The position numbers were made by a program, and so were the translations under genes. The notes beneath the pieces are model-generated. The model saw only the letters and a program-made list of their open reading frames with translations, did no database searches and was not told where the DNA came from. Shown here in pieces: positions 1 through 7,262 of a stretch of 20,618 nt of DNA. This stretch comes from Alteromonadaceae bacterium (GTDB lineage: Bacteria; Pseudomonadota; Gammaproteobacteria; Pseudomonadales; Oleiphilaceae). The DNA lies in NCBI GenBank assembly GCA_013393545.1, contig JABXHG010000191.1, positions 1 to 20,618 on the forward strand, given 5' to 3'. How positions within the stretch are numbered: the first letter of the stretch is position 1; every line of letters begins with the position of its first letter.

Positions 1-2
1 GG

Positions 3-2255
3 GTGGGGCAGGCCGCAGTGGCAGAGGCCGAAGTGGAGTACCAGGACAAGACCTCCACCCAGATTGATGTGCGCTTCACGGCCGTGAACCCGGAGGATGT
101 GCTCAAGGCCTTCGGCACTACCGACGGCGACGGTGATGTATCCGTGGTGATCTGGACCACCACCCCCTGGACCATCCCTGCCAACCAGGCGGTGTCTATC
201 GGTGCTGACCTGGAATACGCGCTGGTACAAGTGGATACCGGCAACGGACCGGAGCGCCTGATCCTGGCCACCGACATGGTCGAAGGCATCATGGCGCGCT
301 GGGGCGTGGAAGACTACAGGGTGTTGGCCAACGTAGCCGGTGCCGCCCTGGAGAAGCAGCCGCTGCATCACCCGATCTACGACAAGCAGGTGCCGCTGAT
401 CCTGGGCGAGCACGTGTCCCTGGACGCCGGTACCGGTGCCGTCCATACCGCGCCGGACCACGGCCTGGAAGATTTCGAGGTGGGCAAGGAATACGGCATC
501 GACACCCTGAACCTGGTGAAAGCCGACGGTACCTACACCGAGGCGGCGGAAGAGTTTTCCGGTGTGCACGTGTACAAGGCCGATGAGCCGGTGTGCGCCG
601 CGCTTGAACGCGAAGGCAAGCTGGTTCGCTCGGAAAAATTCCGCCACAGCTACCCGCATTGCTGGCGCACCAAGACCCCGCTGATTTACCGCGCCACGCC
701 GCAATGGTTCATCAGCATGGACAAGCTCAACCTGCGCGCCGACGCCCTGGAAGCGATCAAGGGCGTGCGCTGGGTGCCGGCCTGGGGCCAGAACCGCATT
801 GAAGCCATGTTCGAACAGAGCCCGGACTGGTGTGTCTCGCGCCAGCGTACCTGGGGCGTGCCCATCACCCTGTTCGTGCACAAGGAAACCCAGGATCTGC
901 ACCCGAACACCCAGGAACTGATCGAAAAAGTTGCCGACGTGATCGAAACCGATGGCATCGACGCCTGGTACGAACTGGACCAGGCTGAGCTGCTTGGCGA
1001 GGACCCCGACGCCTACGAGAAAGTGACCGACACCCTTGACGTCTGGTTCGACTCCTGCGTGAGTCACGCCTCGGTACTGCGGGTACGCGAAACGCTGGGT
1101 CAGTTCCCGGCGGACCTGTATCTGGAAGGCTGTGACCAGCACCGTGGCTGGTTCCAGTCCTCCCTGAAGACGTCCATTGCTATCAACGGCGTGGCGCCCT
1201 ACAAGCAGGTACTCACCCACGGCTTCACCGTGGATGGCCAGGGCCTCAAAATGTCCAAGTCCAGGGGTAACGTGATTGCGCCCCAGGAAGTCATGAAGGA
1301 ACTGGGTGCCGACATCCTGCGCCTGTGGGTGGCGGCTACCGATTACAGCGGTGAGATGACTGTGTCCAAGGGCATCCTCAAGCAGACCGCCGACGGCTAT
1401 CGCCGGATTCGTAACACTTCGCGCTTTTTGCTGAGCAACCTGACCGGCTTCGACCCGGCGCAGCACATGGTGGCCCCGGAAGAGATGATCGCCCTGGACC
1501 GCTGGATGGTGGACAAGGCGCTTCAGTTGCAGAAGGAAATCCACGAGGACTTCGGCAACTACGCCTTCCTGCGGATTTACCACAAGGTGTACAACTTCTG
1601 TGAATCCACCCTCGGTGGGTTCTACCTGGACATCATCAAGGACCGCCAGTACACCACTCAGGCCGACAGCCTGGCACGGCGTTCAGCTCAAACTGCGCTG
1701 TTCCACGTGGCCGAAGCCCTGGTGCGCTGGATTGCGCCGATCCTGAGCTTCACCGCCGACGAAATCTGGCAGCACCTGCCGGGCGAGCGCGGCGACACCG
1801 TGTTCTATGAAACCTGGTACGAAGGCCTGACCGAACTGCCAGCGGATTCCGAACTGGGCCGTGACTACTGGAGCGAGATGTTTGCGGTGAAAGAAGCCGT
1901 CAACAAATGCCTGGAAGACGCCCGTGGCCGTGGTGAAATCAAAGGCTCGCTGACCGCCGAAGTGGAGCTGTACTGCGAGGGAGAGCTGGCCGAGAAACTC
2001 CAGCACCTGGGTGACGAGCTGCGCTTCGTGCTGATCACCTCCGAGGCTACCGTGAAGCCGGTGAGTGCCGCTGAAGGCGCCGAACAGACTGGTCTGGAAG
2101 GCTTGATGGTGAAAGTGACGCCGTCGGATAAGCCGAAATGCGAGCGCTGCTGGCACCACCGCGAAGACGTCGGCCAGAACGAGCAGTACGACGACCTGTG
2201 CGGCCGCTGCGTAACCAACGTGGAAGGCCCGGGTGAAACCCGCGCCTATGCCTGA
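3..2255 (+). CDS. ileS: Isoleucyl-tRNA synthetase, C-terminal part (5' end outside window)
   Basis: Class I aminoacyl-tRNA synthetase that charges tRNA-Ile in the cytoplasm. The reading frame enters from the left edge. The GTG at 3 is not the real start: the HIGH motif and about 185 residues are missing compared with the roughly 940-residue family. Visible parts are the CP1 editing domain ([10 protein letters not shown] near 150-190 and [12 protein letters not shown] near 435-470), the KMSKS signature at 1248-1262, the anticodon-binding region, and the C-terminal zinc-binding segment with paired cysteines (CERC from 2139, CGRC near 2200). The first eight or so codons resemble the family less well than what follows, so the extreme left edge may be poor sequence or a junction. 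The stop TGA overlaps the ATG of lspA (TGATG), which suggests translational coupling. Identity is very secure. Confidence 0.97.
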   Translation: MGQAAVAEAEVEYQDKTSTQIDVRFTAVNPEDVLKAFGTTDGDGDVSVVIWTTTPWTIPANQAVSIGADLEYALVQVDTGNGPERLILATDMVEGIMARWGVEDYRVLANVAGAALEKQPLHHPIYDKQVPLILGEHVSLDAGTGAVHTAPDHGLEDFEVGKEYGIDTLNLVKADGTYTEAAEEFSGVHVYKADEPVCAALEREGKLVRSEKFRHSYPHCWRTKTPLIYRATPQWFISMDKLNLRADALEAIKGVRWVPAWGQNRIEAMFEQSPDWCVSRQRTWGVPITLFVHKETQDLHPNTQELIEKVADVIETDGIDAWYELDQAELLGEDPDAYEKVTDTLDVWFDSCVSHASVLRVRETLGQFPADLYLEGCDQHRGWFQSSLKTSIAINGVAPYKQVLTHGFTVDGQGLKMSKSRGNVIAPQEVMKELGADILRLWVAATDYSGEMTVSKGILKQTADGYRRIRNTSRFLLSNLTGFDPAQHMVAPEEMIALDRWMVDKALQLQKEIHEDFGNYAFLRIYHKVYNFCESTLGGFYLDIIKDRQYTTQADSLARRSAQTALFHVAEALVRWIAPILSFTADEIWQHLPGERGDTVFYETWYEGLTELPADSELGRDYWSEMFAVKEAVNKCLEDARGRGEIKGSLTAEVELYCEGELAEKLQHLGDELRFVLITSEATVKPVSAAEGAEQTGLEGLMVKVTPSDKPKCERCWHHREDVGQNEQYDDLCGRCVTNVEGPGETRAYA

Positions 2256-2776
2256 TGAGCGGGCTGACAGGCGTGGTGATGACTGAAGGCAAGGCAGGCA
2301 GCAAGCTTAAATGGCTGTGGCTGGCGGTGCTGGTGATCGTGGTGGATCTCGGCACCAAAGCCATGGCTACGGCCATGCTGACCTACGCCAACCCGGTGCC
2401 GGTACTGCCCAGCTTCAACCTGACGCTGCTGCACAACACCGGCGCGGCCTTCAGCTTCCTGGCCAATGCCGACGGCTGGCAACGCTGGTTCTTCGTGGCA
2501 CTGGCGCTGGTGGTCAGCGTGGTGCTGGTGACCTGGCTGCGAAAACTCAAAGCCAATGAAACCTGGACCGCCATCGCCATCGTATTGATACTCGGCGGCG
2601 CGCTGGGCAACGTGTATGACCGGGTCGTCCACGGTTACGTGGTCGACTTCCTGCACTTTTACTGGCAGGACTGGCACTTTCCCGCCTTCAACCTGGCCGA
2701 CACCGCCATCACCATTGGCGCGGCCATGATGATACTCGACTTATTCCGCAAACCCGCCGACGGCGGCGATGCATGA
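2255..2776 (+). CDS. lspA: Lipoprotein signal peptidase (signal peptidase II)
   Basis: Inner-membrane aspartyl protease that cleaves the signal peptide of diacylated prolipoproteins just before the lipidated cysteine. The 173-residue product has four hydrophobic segments, at about 19-38, 76-94, 104-120 and 148-164. The family motifs are present: D31 in the first segment, N61 in HNTGAAFSF, and the two catalytic aspartates D131 (YVVDF) and D149 (FNLADTAI). It overlaps the ileS stop by one base. An in-frame ATG at 2279 gives 165 residues and places the first WLWL segment 11 residues from the start, as I recall for E. coli LspA. That start is as likely as 2255, and neither has a strong Shine-Dalgarno. 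Position between ileS and fkpB is the usual proteobacterial order. One substrate class, lipoproteins with a lipobox, is represented here by BamD. Confidence 0.96.
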   Translation: MSGLTGVVMTEGKAGSKLKWLWLAVLVIVVDLGTKAMATAMLTYANPVPVLPSFNLTLLHNTGAAFSFLANADGWQRWFFVALALVVSVVLVTWLRKLKANETWTAIAIVLILGGALGNVYDRVVHGYVVDFLHFYWQDWHFPAFNLADTAITIGAAMMILDLFRKPADGGDA

Positions 2777-2793
2777 AGGAGTGACGCACACTC

Positions 2794-3246
2794 ATGAAAG
2801 ATTTAGCTATAGATAAAGGTACCCGCGTAAAACTGCACTTCGCCCTGAAAATCAAAGACGGCGACGTAGTGGATACCACCTTCGACAAAGACCCGGCCAC
2901 CCTGGAAATCGGTGACGAAAACCTGCCGGAAAACTTCGAAGCCCTGTTGATGGGCCTGAAAGCCGGCGACCACGCCGCCTACGAAGTCACCCCGGAAAAA
3001 GCCTTCGGCCAGCACAACCCCAGCAACGTGCAGAGCTTCAAACGCCACGAATTCAGCGCCGACATGGTGCTGGAGCCGGGCGTGGTAGTGTCCTTCGCCG
3101 ATGCCCGCCAACAGGAACTTCCCGGCGTAATCAGCCGCGTAGAAGGCGACGAAGTAGACGTGGACTTCAACCATCCGCTGGCGGGGCGTACACTGGAATT
3201 CGAAGTGGAAATTCTGGACGTAGAACCGGCAGGGCCGACACACTAA
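2794..3246 (+). CDS. fkpB: FKBP-type peptidyl-prolyl isomerase, SlpA/FkpB type
   Basis: Predicted cytoplasmic prolyl cis-trans isomerase and chaperone of the SlpA/SlyD-like FKBP class, 150 residues with no signal peptide. The FKBP fold is recognisable from KLHFALKIKDGDVVDTTF near residues 13-30, with the insert-in-flap domain in the middle (PEKAFGQHNPSNVQ...PGVVVSF) and the closing strand GRTLEFEVEILDVEPA. There is no His-rich metal-binding tail, which separates it from SlyD. The ATG at 2794 follows AAGGA at 2776-2780, which overlaps the lspA stop; spacing is long at 13 nt. It is co-directional with ileS and lspA and probably in one transcript. The usual next gene, ispH, is separated from it by a 177-bp gap holding a long inverted repeat. 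Confidence 0.93.
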   Translation: MKDLAIDKGTRVKLHFALKIKDGDVVDTTFDKDPATLEIGDENLPENFEALLMGLKAGDHAAYEVTPEKAFGQHNPSNVQSFKRHEFSADMVLEPGVVVSFADARQQELPGVISRVEGDEVDVDFNHPLAGRTLEFEVEILDVEPAGPTH

Positions 3247-3288
3247 GGGCTGAAGTCATATCCGCACTTGCCGGCTACTCTAAAGTTA

Positions 3289-3398
3289 GTGGGATGCGGG
3301 GAGGCACTGTCCGGGACTGTCTGCAGCATGGATGCTGCAGTCAAGCGTACAGGGATGTATTAACAGCGTGTCTCGGACAGTGCCTCCCCGCAGCCCAC
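3289..3398 (+). repeat. Structured intergenic repeat, copy A (variable long inverted arms, conserved core)
   Basis: Left arm 3289-3317 and right arm 3370-3398 are inverted repeats of 29 nt with 27 Watson-Crick matches; one of the two differences is a G-T wobble. Inside lie 3 nt, then a perfect 20-bp palindrome at 3321-3340 (CTGCAGCATGGATGCTGCAG), then a 28-nt core at 3341-3368 containing TACAGGGA, GTATT and ACAGCG, then one T before the right arm. Copy B at 19437-19542 has the same order and spacing, the same palindrome and a core matching at 23 of 28 positions, but different arms. It starts 43 bp after the fkpB stop and ends 25 bp before ispH. As RNA it would fold into a long stem with one or two internal hairpins. 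Function is unknown; terminator, mRNA stabiliser or small mobile repeat are all possible. Confidence 0.9.
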
Positions 3399-3423
3399 GG
3401 GCGACAACCCCAAAGGCAAAAAA

Positions 3424-4374
3424 ATGCAAATCAGACTGGCAAACCCCAGAGGCTTCTGCGCCGGCGTAGACCGCGCCATAGAAATCGTGAACCGCGCGCT
3501 GGACGTCTTCGGGGCACCCATCTACGTACGCCACGAAGTCGTCCACAACAAATTCGTGGTCGACAACCTCCGTAACCGTGGCGCCGTATTCGTGGACGAA
3601 CTGCACGAAGTGCCCGACGACAAACTGGTCATCTTCAGTGCCCACGGCGTCTCCCAGGCCGTGCAAAATGAAGCCGCCCGCCGTGGCCTGAAAGTCTTCG
3701 ACGCCACCTGCCCACTGGTCACCAAAGTGCACATGGAAGTCATGCGCTACAGCCGCGATGGCCGCGAGTGCATCCTCATCGCCCACGAAGGCCACCCGGA
3801 AGCGGAAGGCACCATGGCCCAGTACGACGCCACCAACAGCGGCGCCATCTCCCTGGTGGAAGACGAGCCGGACTTCGCCCACCTGGAAGTCAAAGACCCG
3901 TCACGCCTCTCGTTCGTCACCCAGACCACCCTCTCCATGGACGACACCGCCCGGGTCATCGACGCCCTGCGCGCCAAATGCCTCGAGATAGAAGGCCCGC
4001 GAAAAGACGACATTTGCTACGCCACCCAAAACCGCCAGGATGCGGTGAAACAGTTGGCCAACGACTGCGACACGATGCTGGTAGTGGGCTCCCCCAACAG
4101 CGCCAACTCCAACCGCCTGCGGGAACTGGCAGAGCGCATGGGCACCCCGGCCTATCTGATTGATGAGGCATCCCAGATTGACCCGCAATGGCTCGAAGAC
4201 AAATTTGCCATTGGCGTGACCGCCGGCGCCTCCGCCCCGGAAGTGCTGGTGGCTGAAGTGATTAACCGGTTGAAAGAACTGGGTGGCGAAGAGCCCAATG
4301 AAGTGCCCGGCCGTCAGGAAAACATCGTGTTTTCCATGCCCCGTGAGTTGCGGATTGATGCCGTCGAGGTCTAG
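3424..4374 (+). CDS. ispH: 4-hydroxy-3-methylbut-2-enyl diphosphate reductase
   Basis: Last enzyme of the methylerythritol phosphate isoprenoid pathway. It is a cytoplasmic 4Fe-4S enzyme that reduces HMBPP to isopentenyl and dimethylallyl diphosphate. The 316-residue product has the usual length and starts directly with [15 protein letters not shown]. The three cluster cysteines are C12 (GFCAGV), C96 (DATCPL) and C198 (DICYAT). The substrate-binding residues H41 (VVHNK), H74 (SAHGV), H124 and E126 (EGHPEAE) are all present. AAAGG at 3412-3416 lies 7 nt before the ATG. The gene follows fkpB as in many proteobacteria, but repeat copy A sits in between and only 25 nt separate that element from the start codon. 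A hairpin with a short T-run spans its stop codon. Confidence 0.97.
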   Translation: MQIRLANPRGFCAGVDRAIEIVNRALDVFGAPIYVRHEVVHNKFVVDNLRNRGAVFVDELHEVPDDKLVIFSAHGVSQAVQNEAARRGLKVFDATCPLVTKVHMEVMRYSRDGRECILIAHEGHPEAEGTMAQYDATNSGAISLVEDEPDFAHLEVKDPSRLSFVTQTTLSMDDTARVIDALRAKCLEIEGPRKDDICYATQNRQDAVKQLANDCDTMLVVGSPNSANSNRLRELAERMGTPAYLIDEASQIDPQWLEDKFAIGVTAGASAPEVLVAEVINRLKELGGEEPNEVPGRQENIVFSMPRELRIDAVEV

Positions 4375-4390
4375 TTTCCCGACGGCTTTT
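4360..4390 (+). terminator. Likely rho-independent terminator of ispH
   Basis: A 7-bp GC-rich stem, GCCGTCG (4360-4366) with CGACGGC (4380-4386), encloses a 13-nt loop that holds the ispH stop codon. It is followed at once by TTTT (4387-4390). The T-run is short, so termination may be partial. It separates the ispH transcript from the pilin operon that begins about 140 bp further on. Confidence 0.6.
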
Positions 4391-4391
4391 C

Positions 4392-4413
4392 CATATTGAT
4401 CTGCATCACATTT
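4392..4413. promoter_or_regulatory. CRP/Vfr-like binding site upstream of the minor-pilin operon
   Basis: The 22-bp stretch matches the E. coli CRP consensus as I know it at 16 of 22 positions by eye. The right half is perfect (ATCACATTT) and the centre reads TGATCT. The left half is weaker (ATTGA instead of TGTGA). Vfr, the CRP homologue of Pseudomonas, controls type IV pilus genes, so the location 115-135 bp before fimU makes sense. Whether the host has Vfr cannot be seen here. Confidence 0.45.
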
Positions 4414-4427
4414 TTCTGTTCCCGCCC

Positions 4428-4458
4428 GCCGCTTATCTCCGAAAAAGTGCCGCTTATC
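4428..4458 (+). promoter_or_regulatory. Two exact 10-bp direct repeats, two helical turns apart
   Basis: GCCGCTTATC occurs at 4428-4437 and again at 4449-4458, an interval of 21 bp, so both copies face the same side of the helix. A degenerate third copy, CCGCTATTC, starts at 4487. CCGCTTATC agrees with the Pseudomonas AlgR box CCGTTCGTC at 6 of 9 positions, and AlgR is known to activate the fimU operon in P. aeruginosa. A separate 5-5-5 inverted repeat, TGGCTGTACAAGCCA, lies just downstream at 4462-4476. No convincing -10/-35 pair was identified. Confidence 0.4.
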
Positions 4459-4527
4459 GCATGGCTGTACAAGCCAATGCACCCATCCGCTATTCTTCAA
4501 TCAGAAATCCTAAAAGGTATGCAGTGT

Positions 4528-5022
4528 ATGAAACCAAAGCATTCAGGGTTCACGCTAATCGAGCTGATGATCGTTGTTGCGCTCATAGCAATCATCGCGA
4601 TGGTTGCTGTGCCGGGATTCAGTTCACTGATTGAATCCAACCGGCACAAGTCCACGACAAACAATGTGATTGGCATCCTGAATTATGCCAGGTCTGAAGC
4701 TGTGCGTAGGGGGGAGCCGGTGTCTGTTCGGGCGACAGATGGAGATTTGCAGAATGGGTTAGTGGTAATTCTGGAGTCTGTTGACCCGGACGACGACCCC
4801 AACCCCAACCCACTCAGGCAGGGCGACGAAATGCCTGGCGCGGTTACATTAACCGACTTATGCAGCAACCTGCCGATCGTTTTCCGGGGCACCGGAGAAA
4901 AGCTCGATTCCAACATTTCTGTTTTGCGCATCAGCCCGGGGAATGGAAATCCGGCTACCGACATCGTCGTGAATGCTGGCGGACAGGCGAATCGGCACCA
5001 GAGTCAGGCGACATGTCCCTGA
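4528..5022 (+). CDS. fimU: Type IV minor pilin of the GspH/FimT family (FimU-like)
   Basis: First gene of the minor-pilin operon; product 164 residues. FimU is thought to take part in the priming complex that starts pilus assembly in the inner membrane and then sits near the pilus tip. The class III leader is short: MKPKHSG is followed by FTLIELMIVVALIAIIAMVAVPGF. PilD would therefore cut after G7 and methylate F8, and E5 of the mature protein is present. The globular part starts with the GspH-type pattern NNVIGILNYARSEAVRRGEPV and ends with NAGGQANRHQSQATCP. The two cysteines outside the helix could pair. I chose the ATG at 4528 because AAAAGG at 4512-4517 lies 10 nt upstream; the frame extends upstream without ribosome-binding support. 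Naming against FimT rests on its place at the head of the pilVWXY1E cluster. Confidence 0.9.
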   Translation: MKPKHSGFTLIELMIVVALIAIIAMVAVPGFSSLIESNRHKSTTNNVIGILNYARSEAVRRGEPVSVRATDGDLQNGLVVILESVDPDDDPNPNPLRQGDEMPGAVTLTDLCSNLPIVFRGTGEKLDSNISVLRISPGNGNPATDIVVNAGGQANRHQSQATCP

Positions 5023-5062
5023 GCAATATTGATCGACCATTGTGACAACGACGGGAAAAACG

Positions 5063-5488
5063 ATGGCTATAACCACAAGGCAAAGTGGCCTGACCATGAT
5101 CGAAATTCTGGTCGCCCTACTAGTGTTGGCGATTGGCTTATTGGGAGTGGCGGGTATGCAAACCGTATCCATGCAACAAACCCAAGGGGCAGATCAGAGG
5201 TCCACGGCGGTCCTGCATGTACAGACAATGGCGGATGAGATTCGCACCAACAAAGGGTTGCCGGGTACGTCTGCCAAAACCGCCTGGGAAACTGCGGTGA
5301 AAGAAGATCTGGGGGACGACGCAACAGCCGATATCAAAGATGTAACCACGGGCCAGACTGTCCGGGTCGAAGTTACCTGGAATGTCCGTGAGTCGGTATG
5401 GGATGGCGGTGAAGAAGGCTCCGCAAACCCGGACGACAATCCCATGTACGAGAATTCCTTTTCACTTCTGGTGAGGTACGCACAATGA
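5063..5488 (+). CDS. pilV: Type IV minor pilin PilV
   Basis: Minor pilin of the priming and tip complex, 141 residues from the ATG at 5063. The leader MAITTRQSG is cut before LTMIEILVALLVLAIGLLGVAGMQ, and E5 is present. The LLVLAIGLLGVAGMQ stretch is the typical PilV/GspI-like helix, followed by AVLHVQTMADEIRTNKGLPG. The C-terminal domain is short compared with the roughly 185 residues I recall for P. aeruginosa PilV. A GTG at 5042 in the same frame would add seven residues. Neither start has a good ribosome-binding site; GACGGG just before the ATG is weak. The stop overlaps the pilW start (ATGA at 5485-5488), so the two are probably translationally coupled. Confidence 0.9.
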   Translation: MAITTRQSGLTMIEILVALLVLAIGLLGVAGMQTVSMQQTQGADQRSTAVLHVQTMADEIRTNKGLPGTSAKTAWETAVKEDLGDDATADIKDVTTGQTVRVEVTWNVRESVWDGGEEGSANPDDNPMYENSFSLLVRYAQ

Positions 5489-6579
5489 CTTGCCAAAAGC
5501 CGATGCCCTTAAAACAGAGCGGTTTGTCCATTGTTGAATTAATGATTGCTCTGTTGCTTGGGTCTTTGCTCGCGATCGGGCTCTTCCAGATATTTACCTC
5601 AAATAGTCAGGCTTTTCGTGTAACCGAAGGCATCGCGCGAACACAGGAGAGTGGCCGTATTGCTTCCGATATCCTTGCCCGTGAAGCGCGTAATGCCGGG
5701 TACTTTGGCTGCAATTCCCAAAAGTACACCAGTAACCTTGATATAGAAGAAGGTGATGATGACTGGGATGTTTTCCACTGGGATATGTCTACATCCGTCA
5801 GCTCTCCGGCTGCCGCCCGGCCAAGCGGGGCAATTAACGGCACCGACTTTATTTATTTTAACGGCATGGAAAGTCTGGGTTTGGAAATAGCAACAGACTC
5901 TCCTCATACCTCCGCTTCAATGGACATAAGGAACGCAGCGGATGATGATCGTGAGAACCTGCTGAGTGACGGTGAAATTGTTGCCATAACAGACTGCCAG
6001 GGAACGGATGTCTTCCAGATAACAAGCTTTAATCCGAATAACGGGAATTTGGTCGCCAATAGCGGTAATGCCCAGTCCCCAGGTAACGATTTTACTGACA
6101 ACGTGTGCTCGAACACCGGTAATCCGGGAGCCGGTAACAACTGCCTTTCAAATAACTATGGAGAGGGGGCGCAGATCCTAAGACCTTTCCAGAGAATTTA
6201 TTATATCGACGACAGTGGTACGACGGGTAATCGAGCCCTGATGATGGAAGAGCGCCTGAGCGGTACCGTCAGAACTTACGAAATGGTTGAAGGTGTTGAG
6301 GACCTGCAGGTTCGTTATGGCCTGTCTGGTGGCCCGGAGCAGCCCGTGAATCAATGGACGGATGCCGAAAGCGTTAATGATGCCGACTGGGGTAACGTTC
6401 GCGCGGTAAGGGTCAGCATTCTGGTTCGCGGTGGCGCGGACAATTTGTTTGATGACAGCGTATCGGTGTGTTTCCCCGCCTGGGCAGATTGCTCCTCGGG
6501 AAATAATTATGACGCCAGTGATAACCGCATGTACCGGGTGTATTCATTCACCACTAACGTGCGTAACAAGTCGAACTGA
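5485..6579 (+). CDS. pilW: Type IV minor pilin PilW
   Basis: Large minor pilin, 364 residues, expected with PilV and PilX in the tip complex that anchors PilY1. The leader ends at G13 and the mature protein starts LSIVELMIALLLGSLLAIGLFQIF, with E5 present. This is followed by the family pattern RVTEGIARTQESGRIASDILAREARNAGYFGC. The middle part is rich in Asn, Asp and Gly with several cysteines (SNTGNPGAGNNCLSNNYGEG). The C-terminal part has VEDLQVRYG and NVRAVRVSILVRG, typical of PilW. The start overlaps the pilV stop by 4 nt, and GTGAGG at 5471-5476 lies 8 nt upstream. The coding sequence is visibly AT-rich: 5701-5760 has 23 G or C in 60. Confidence 0.93.
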   Translation: MTCQKPMPLKQSGLSIVELMIALLLGSLLAIGLFQIFTSNSQAFRVTEGIARTQESGRIASDILAREARNAGYFGCNSQKYTSNLDIEEGDDDWDVFHWDMSTSVSSPAAARPSGAINGTDFIYFNGMESLGLEIATDSPHTSASMDIRNAADDDRENLLSDGEIVAITDCQGTDVFQITSFNPNNGNLVANSGNAQSPGNDFTDNVCSNTGNPGAGNNCLSNNYGEGAQILRPFQRIYYIDDSGTTGNRALMMEERLSGTVRTYEMVEGVEDLQVRYGLSGGPEQPVNQWTDAESVNDADWGNVRAVRVSILVRGGADNLFDDSVSVCFPAWADCSSGNNYDASDNRMYRVYSFTTNVRNKSN

Positions 6580-6592
6580 CGGGGGATAAAGG

Positions 6593-7252
6593 ATGAGTTA
6601 CAGAGAAAAGGGCTCCGCCCTCCTGATGTCTTTGGTGATTTTGTTGGTTTTGTCCTTGCTGGCAACCTCGTCAATGCAGAACTCGATTATGCAGGAAAGG
6701 ATGTCCAACGCGTCCCGTGAAGGAGTGATTGCACTGGAAATTGCAGAAGCGACTCTACGGGGGCTGGAGGAAGATCTGGCTGACCTGGATACGCTGGATA
6801 ATTTTGGCACGGATTCGTCATGCAAGAACCCTCCGCAATATCCTGATGACGAACCTACCGGAGACGAGGCGCAAGGGTGGTACTACCTTGGAAATGCTCC
6901 CTATGTTCTTGATGAAGAGACCTGGGACCCGAATAACGAGAATAACGAGAAAGTCCTGCAGGCACCGGAGATCGAAGGCATTACACCACAGTATTTTATT
7001 GAATACCGTGGGTGCGTGAAGCTTGACCAGAACAACAATGCCGAGGGAGACACCATCCGAAACCTCAACTTCGAGGGCTCTGGTGACCAAGCGGGTGGCG
7101 GCGGCGCTGCCGGCCCTGGCCAGTCAGACATGATGGGCCGTGCCGAATCCATGCGAATTGTTGTGAGGGCGACAGGTCCGTCAGAAGAGAGTCGCAAGAT
7201 TATTGAGAGCTATTACTTTGTCAGCTCCGAGAACATTGATACGGAAAATTGA
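6593..7252 (+). CDS. pilX: Type IV minor pilin PilX
   Basis: Minor pilin of the PilX/PilK family, 219 residues. The leader MSYREKG is cut before SALLMSLVILLVLSLLATSSMQNSIMQERMSN. The fifth mature residue is Met, not Glu, which is normal for this family (compare GspK and PilK) and fits a position at the very tip of the filament. The downstream pattern QERMSNASREGVIALEIAEATLRGLEEDL is diagnostic. The C-terminal half holds a glycine run (GGGGAAGPG) and ends in IVVRATGPSEESRKIIESYYF. The start at 6593 is preceded by GGGGGA at 6581-6586. PilX, PilW and PilV are thought to recruit PilY1, whose gene follows after 10 bp. Confidence 0.92.
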   Translation: MSYREKGSALLMSLVILLVLSLLATSSMQNSIMQERMSNASREGVIALEIAEATLRGLEEDLADLDTLDNFGTDSSCKNPPQYPDDEPTGDEAQGWYYLGNAPYVLDEETWDPNNENNEKVLQAPEIEGITPQYFIEYRGCVKLDQNNNAEGDTIRNLNFEGSGDQAGGGGAAGPGQSDMMGRAESMRIVVRATGPSEESRKIIESYYFVSSENIDTEN

Positions 7253-7262
7253 GGGCAACACC

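Noticed and set aside
3289..3398. Repeat copy A as an integron attC site
   Set aside because: The typical R and L core boxes (such as GTTRRRY and RYYYAAC at the outer ends) are not present, and there is no integrase or gene cassette nearby.
3289..3398. Repeat copies as an insertion sequence remnant or MITE
   Set aside because: The outer ends are not the same in the two copies, and I saw no target duplication. Fixed terminal repeats would be expected.
6593..7252. Missing Glu at mature position 5 of PilX
   Set aside because: PilX, PilK and GspK proteins normally lack this glutamate, so it is not a defect.
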